From JAGOEX01 sp964630905 (lineage in GTDB: Bacteria > UBP6 > UBA1177), in assembly GCA_964630905.1 (NCBI GenBank), contig CAZVWR010000001.1, positions 124,001 to 188,000 on the forward strand: a stretch of 64,000 nucleotides of DNA, read 5' to 3'. The number at the start of each line of letters is the position of its first letter. The first letter of the stretch is position 1. The notes beneath the pieces were generated by a model that had not been told where the DNA came from, did not search any database, and was given only the letters and a program-made list of their open reading frames with translations. Below are positions 63,382 through 64,000 of this stretch, in pieces. The position numbers and the translations under genes were made by a program.

Positions 63382-63750
63382 ATGGAGGCGACTTTGAACG
63401 CTAATGTATTGAAATTGATGGGGGATTTGGCAACCGGCCAGGCGGCTGGAGCAGGTGGCGGAGCGGCAGGTATTTTAAATATGCTCCTCCCGTTCATTCT
63501 CATTTTCGGAATTTTCTATTTTCTGGTGATCCTTCCCCAGAAAAAACAGCAGAAAAAACATGTTGAAATGCTTAATCAGCTTCAGAAAGGCGATATGGTT
63601 CTCATGAACTGCGGAATAAAAGGAAGGATCTCGGAGATAAGGAACAACGACATCAAGCTTGAAATATCTCCGAAAGTAATAATTACCATTCAGAAAGGTG
63701 TAATTTCGGGCAGGATCACTGCAACCGAAGAGGAAGAAAAAGAAAACTGA
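63382..63750 (+). CDS. yajC: preprotein translocase subunit YajC
   Basis: YajC associates with SecDF. The 122-residue protein has one transmembrane helix (LLPFILIFGIFYFLVILPQK), the conserved KKHVEMLNQLQKGDMVLMNCG and a beta-rich end. The first ATG (63382) lacks an upstream ribosome site. The TTG at 63394 has GGAGG five bases before it (inside the first codons), so the true start may be that TTG, giving 118 residues. secD follows after 22 bases, as usual. Confidence 0.93.
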   Translation: MEATLNANVLKLMGDLATGQAAGAGGGAAGILNMLLPFILIFGIFYFLVILPQKKQQKKHVEMLNQLQKGDMVLMNCGIKGRISEIRNNDIKLEISPKVIITIQKGVISGRITATEEEEKEN

Positions 63751-63772
63751 AAAATAATGGAGATTGGTTGTT

Positions 63773-64000
63773 ATGGAAAGAAACTGGTTGGCAAGAGCAA
63801 TTTTCACTCTGGCACTTATCATTGTGGCTGTTGTTATGCTTATTCCCTCATTAGTGGATCAGGAAAAAAATCCCTGGGTTTCAAAGATAAATGAAGGAAT
63901 AAGTCTCGGTCTGGACCTCAAGGGAGGCATACATTTCGTGCTCAGTGTTGATACCGAAAAAGCGGTACAGGACCGACTTGACAGGAGAACCGACGAGATC
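63773..64000 (+). CDS. secD: protein translocase subunit SecD (partial, 3' end outside window)
   Basis: Seventy-six codons are present before the right edge. The protein has an N-terminal helix (AIFTLALIIVAVVMLIPSLV), then the SecD signature GISLGLDLKGGIHFVL. SecD uses the proton gradient to aid late steps of protein export. GGAG lies ten bases before the ATG. Position right after yajC matches the standard yajC-secD-secF order. Confidence 0.95.
   Translation, partial: MERNWLARAIFTLALIIVAVVMLIPSLVDQEKNPWVSKINEGISLGLDLKGGIHFVLSVDTEKAVQDRLDRRTDEI

Overview
The window reads as a chromosomal segment of an AT-rich, Gram-negative, diderm bacterium. Evidence for this is type IV pilus minor pilins, a prolipoprotein diacylglyceryl transferase, nine predicted lipoproteins, a periplasmic AMIN-type amidase, an M23 peptidase and YajC/SecD. 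Lipoproteins with Asp/Glu/Asn/Ser-rich acidic linkers, Cys-rich modules, Gly-X-Y repeats and DUF1566 or FGE-like domains recall low-GC 'deltaproteobacterial'/Myxococcota-like lineages. That placement is an impression from protein style, not a phylogeny. I see no rRNA, tRNA, insertion sequence or CRISPR array. No stretch over 300 bases lacks a gene; the longest gap is about 260 bases, before the TetR gene.

Layout. 1-5.4 kb (minus): a minor-pilin operon, FimT/GspH-PilV-PilW-PilX followed by a PilY1-like von Willebrand A protein that runs off the left edge. 5.6-11 kb (minus): a DUF1566 lipoprotein, lgt, and a membrane-spanning propeller/AraC regulator in one probable operon. 11.1-13 kb: two lipoproteins, one with 21 collagen-like Gly-X-Y triplets. 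13.1-18.3 kb (minus): a tightly packed operon of glycosyltransferase, polysaccharide deacetylase, folC, recN and a second glycosyltransferase. 18.4-21.2 kb (plus): TetR regulator, PilZ protein and nadB.

21.3-29.6 kb (plus): a five-gene translationally coupled defence operon, hsdM, DUF4062, AlbA_2/Schlafen-type ATPase, hsdS and hsdR, placed 15 bases after nadB. 29.8-38.2 kb: M23 peptidase, arylsulfotransferase-like lipoprotein, AmiC-type amidase, LDH2-family dehydrogenase, GDPD, and an argF operon. 38.4-47.8 kb: a large secreted DUF11 protein with a C-terminal sorting-like tail, a GNAT gene with a short coupled leader ORF, a hybrid histidine kinase-pgi pair, an M29 aminopeptidase and an SDR.

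47.8-54.8 kb is the most accessory-looking stretch. It has two DUF4143 AAA ATPase genes, each with an inverted repeat overlapping or abutting its -35 box, an orphan copy of one such palindrome, a small antitoxin-like gene with an apparently deleted partner, and a lipoprotein fragment. Among these lie a secreted flavodoxin, a ZIP transporter, ackA and an FGE-like lipoprotein. 54.9-64 kb: an S9 peptidase lipoprotein, pyrE, mntP, two paralogous EGF/beta-propeller lipoproteins, yajC and the start of secD.

The overall theme is cell-envelope and surface biology. The candidates most worth a second look are the DUF4143 palindromes with compensatory changes, the DUF4062 and Schlafen-type genes embedded in a type I restriction-modification operon, and the transmembrane propeller-AraC regulator beside lgt.
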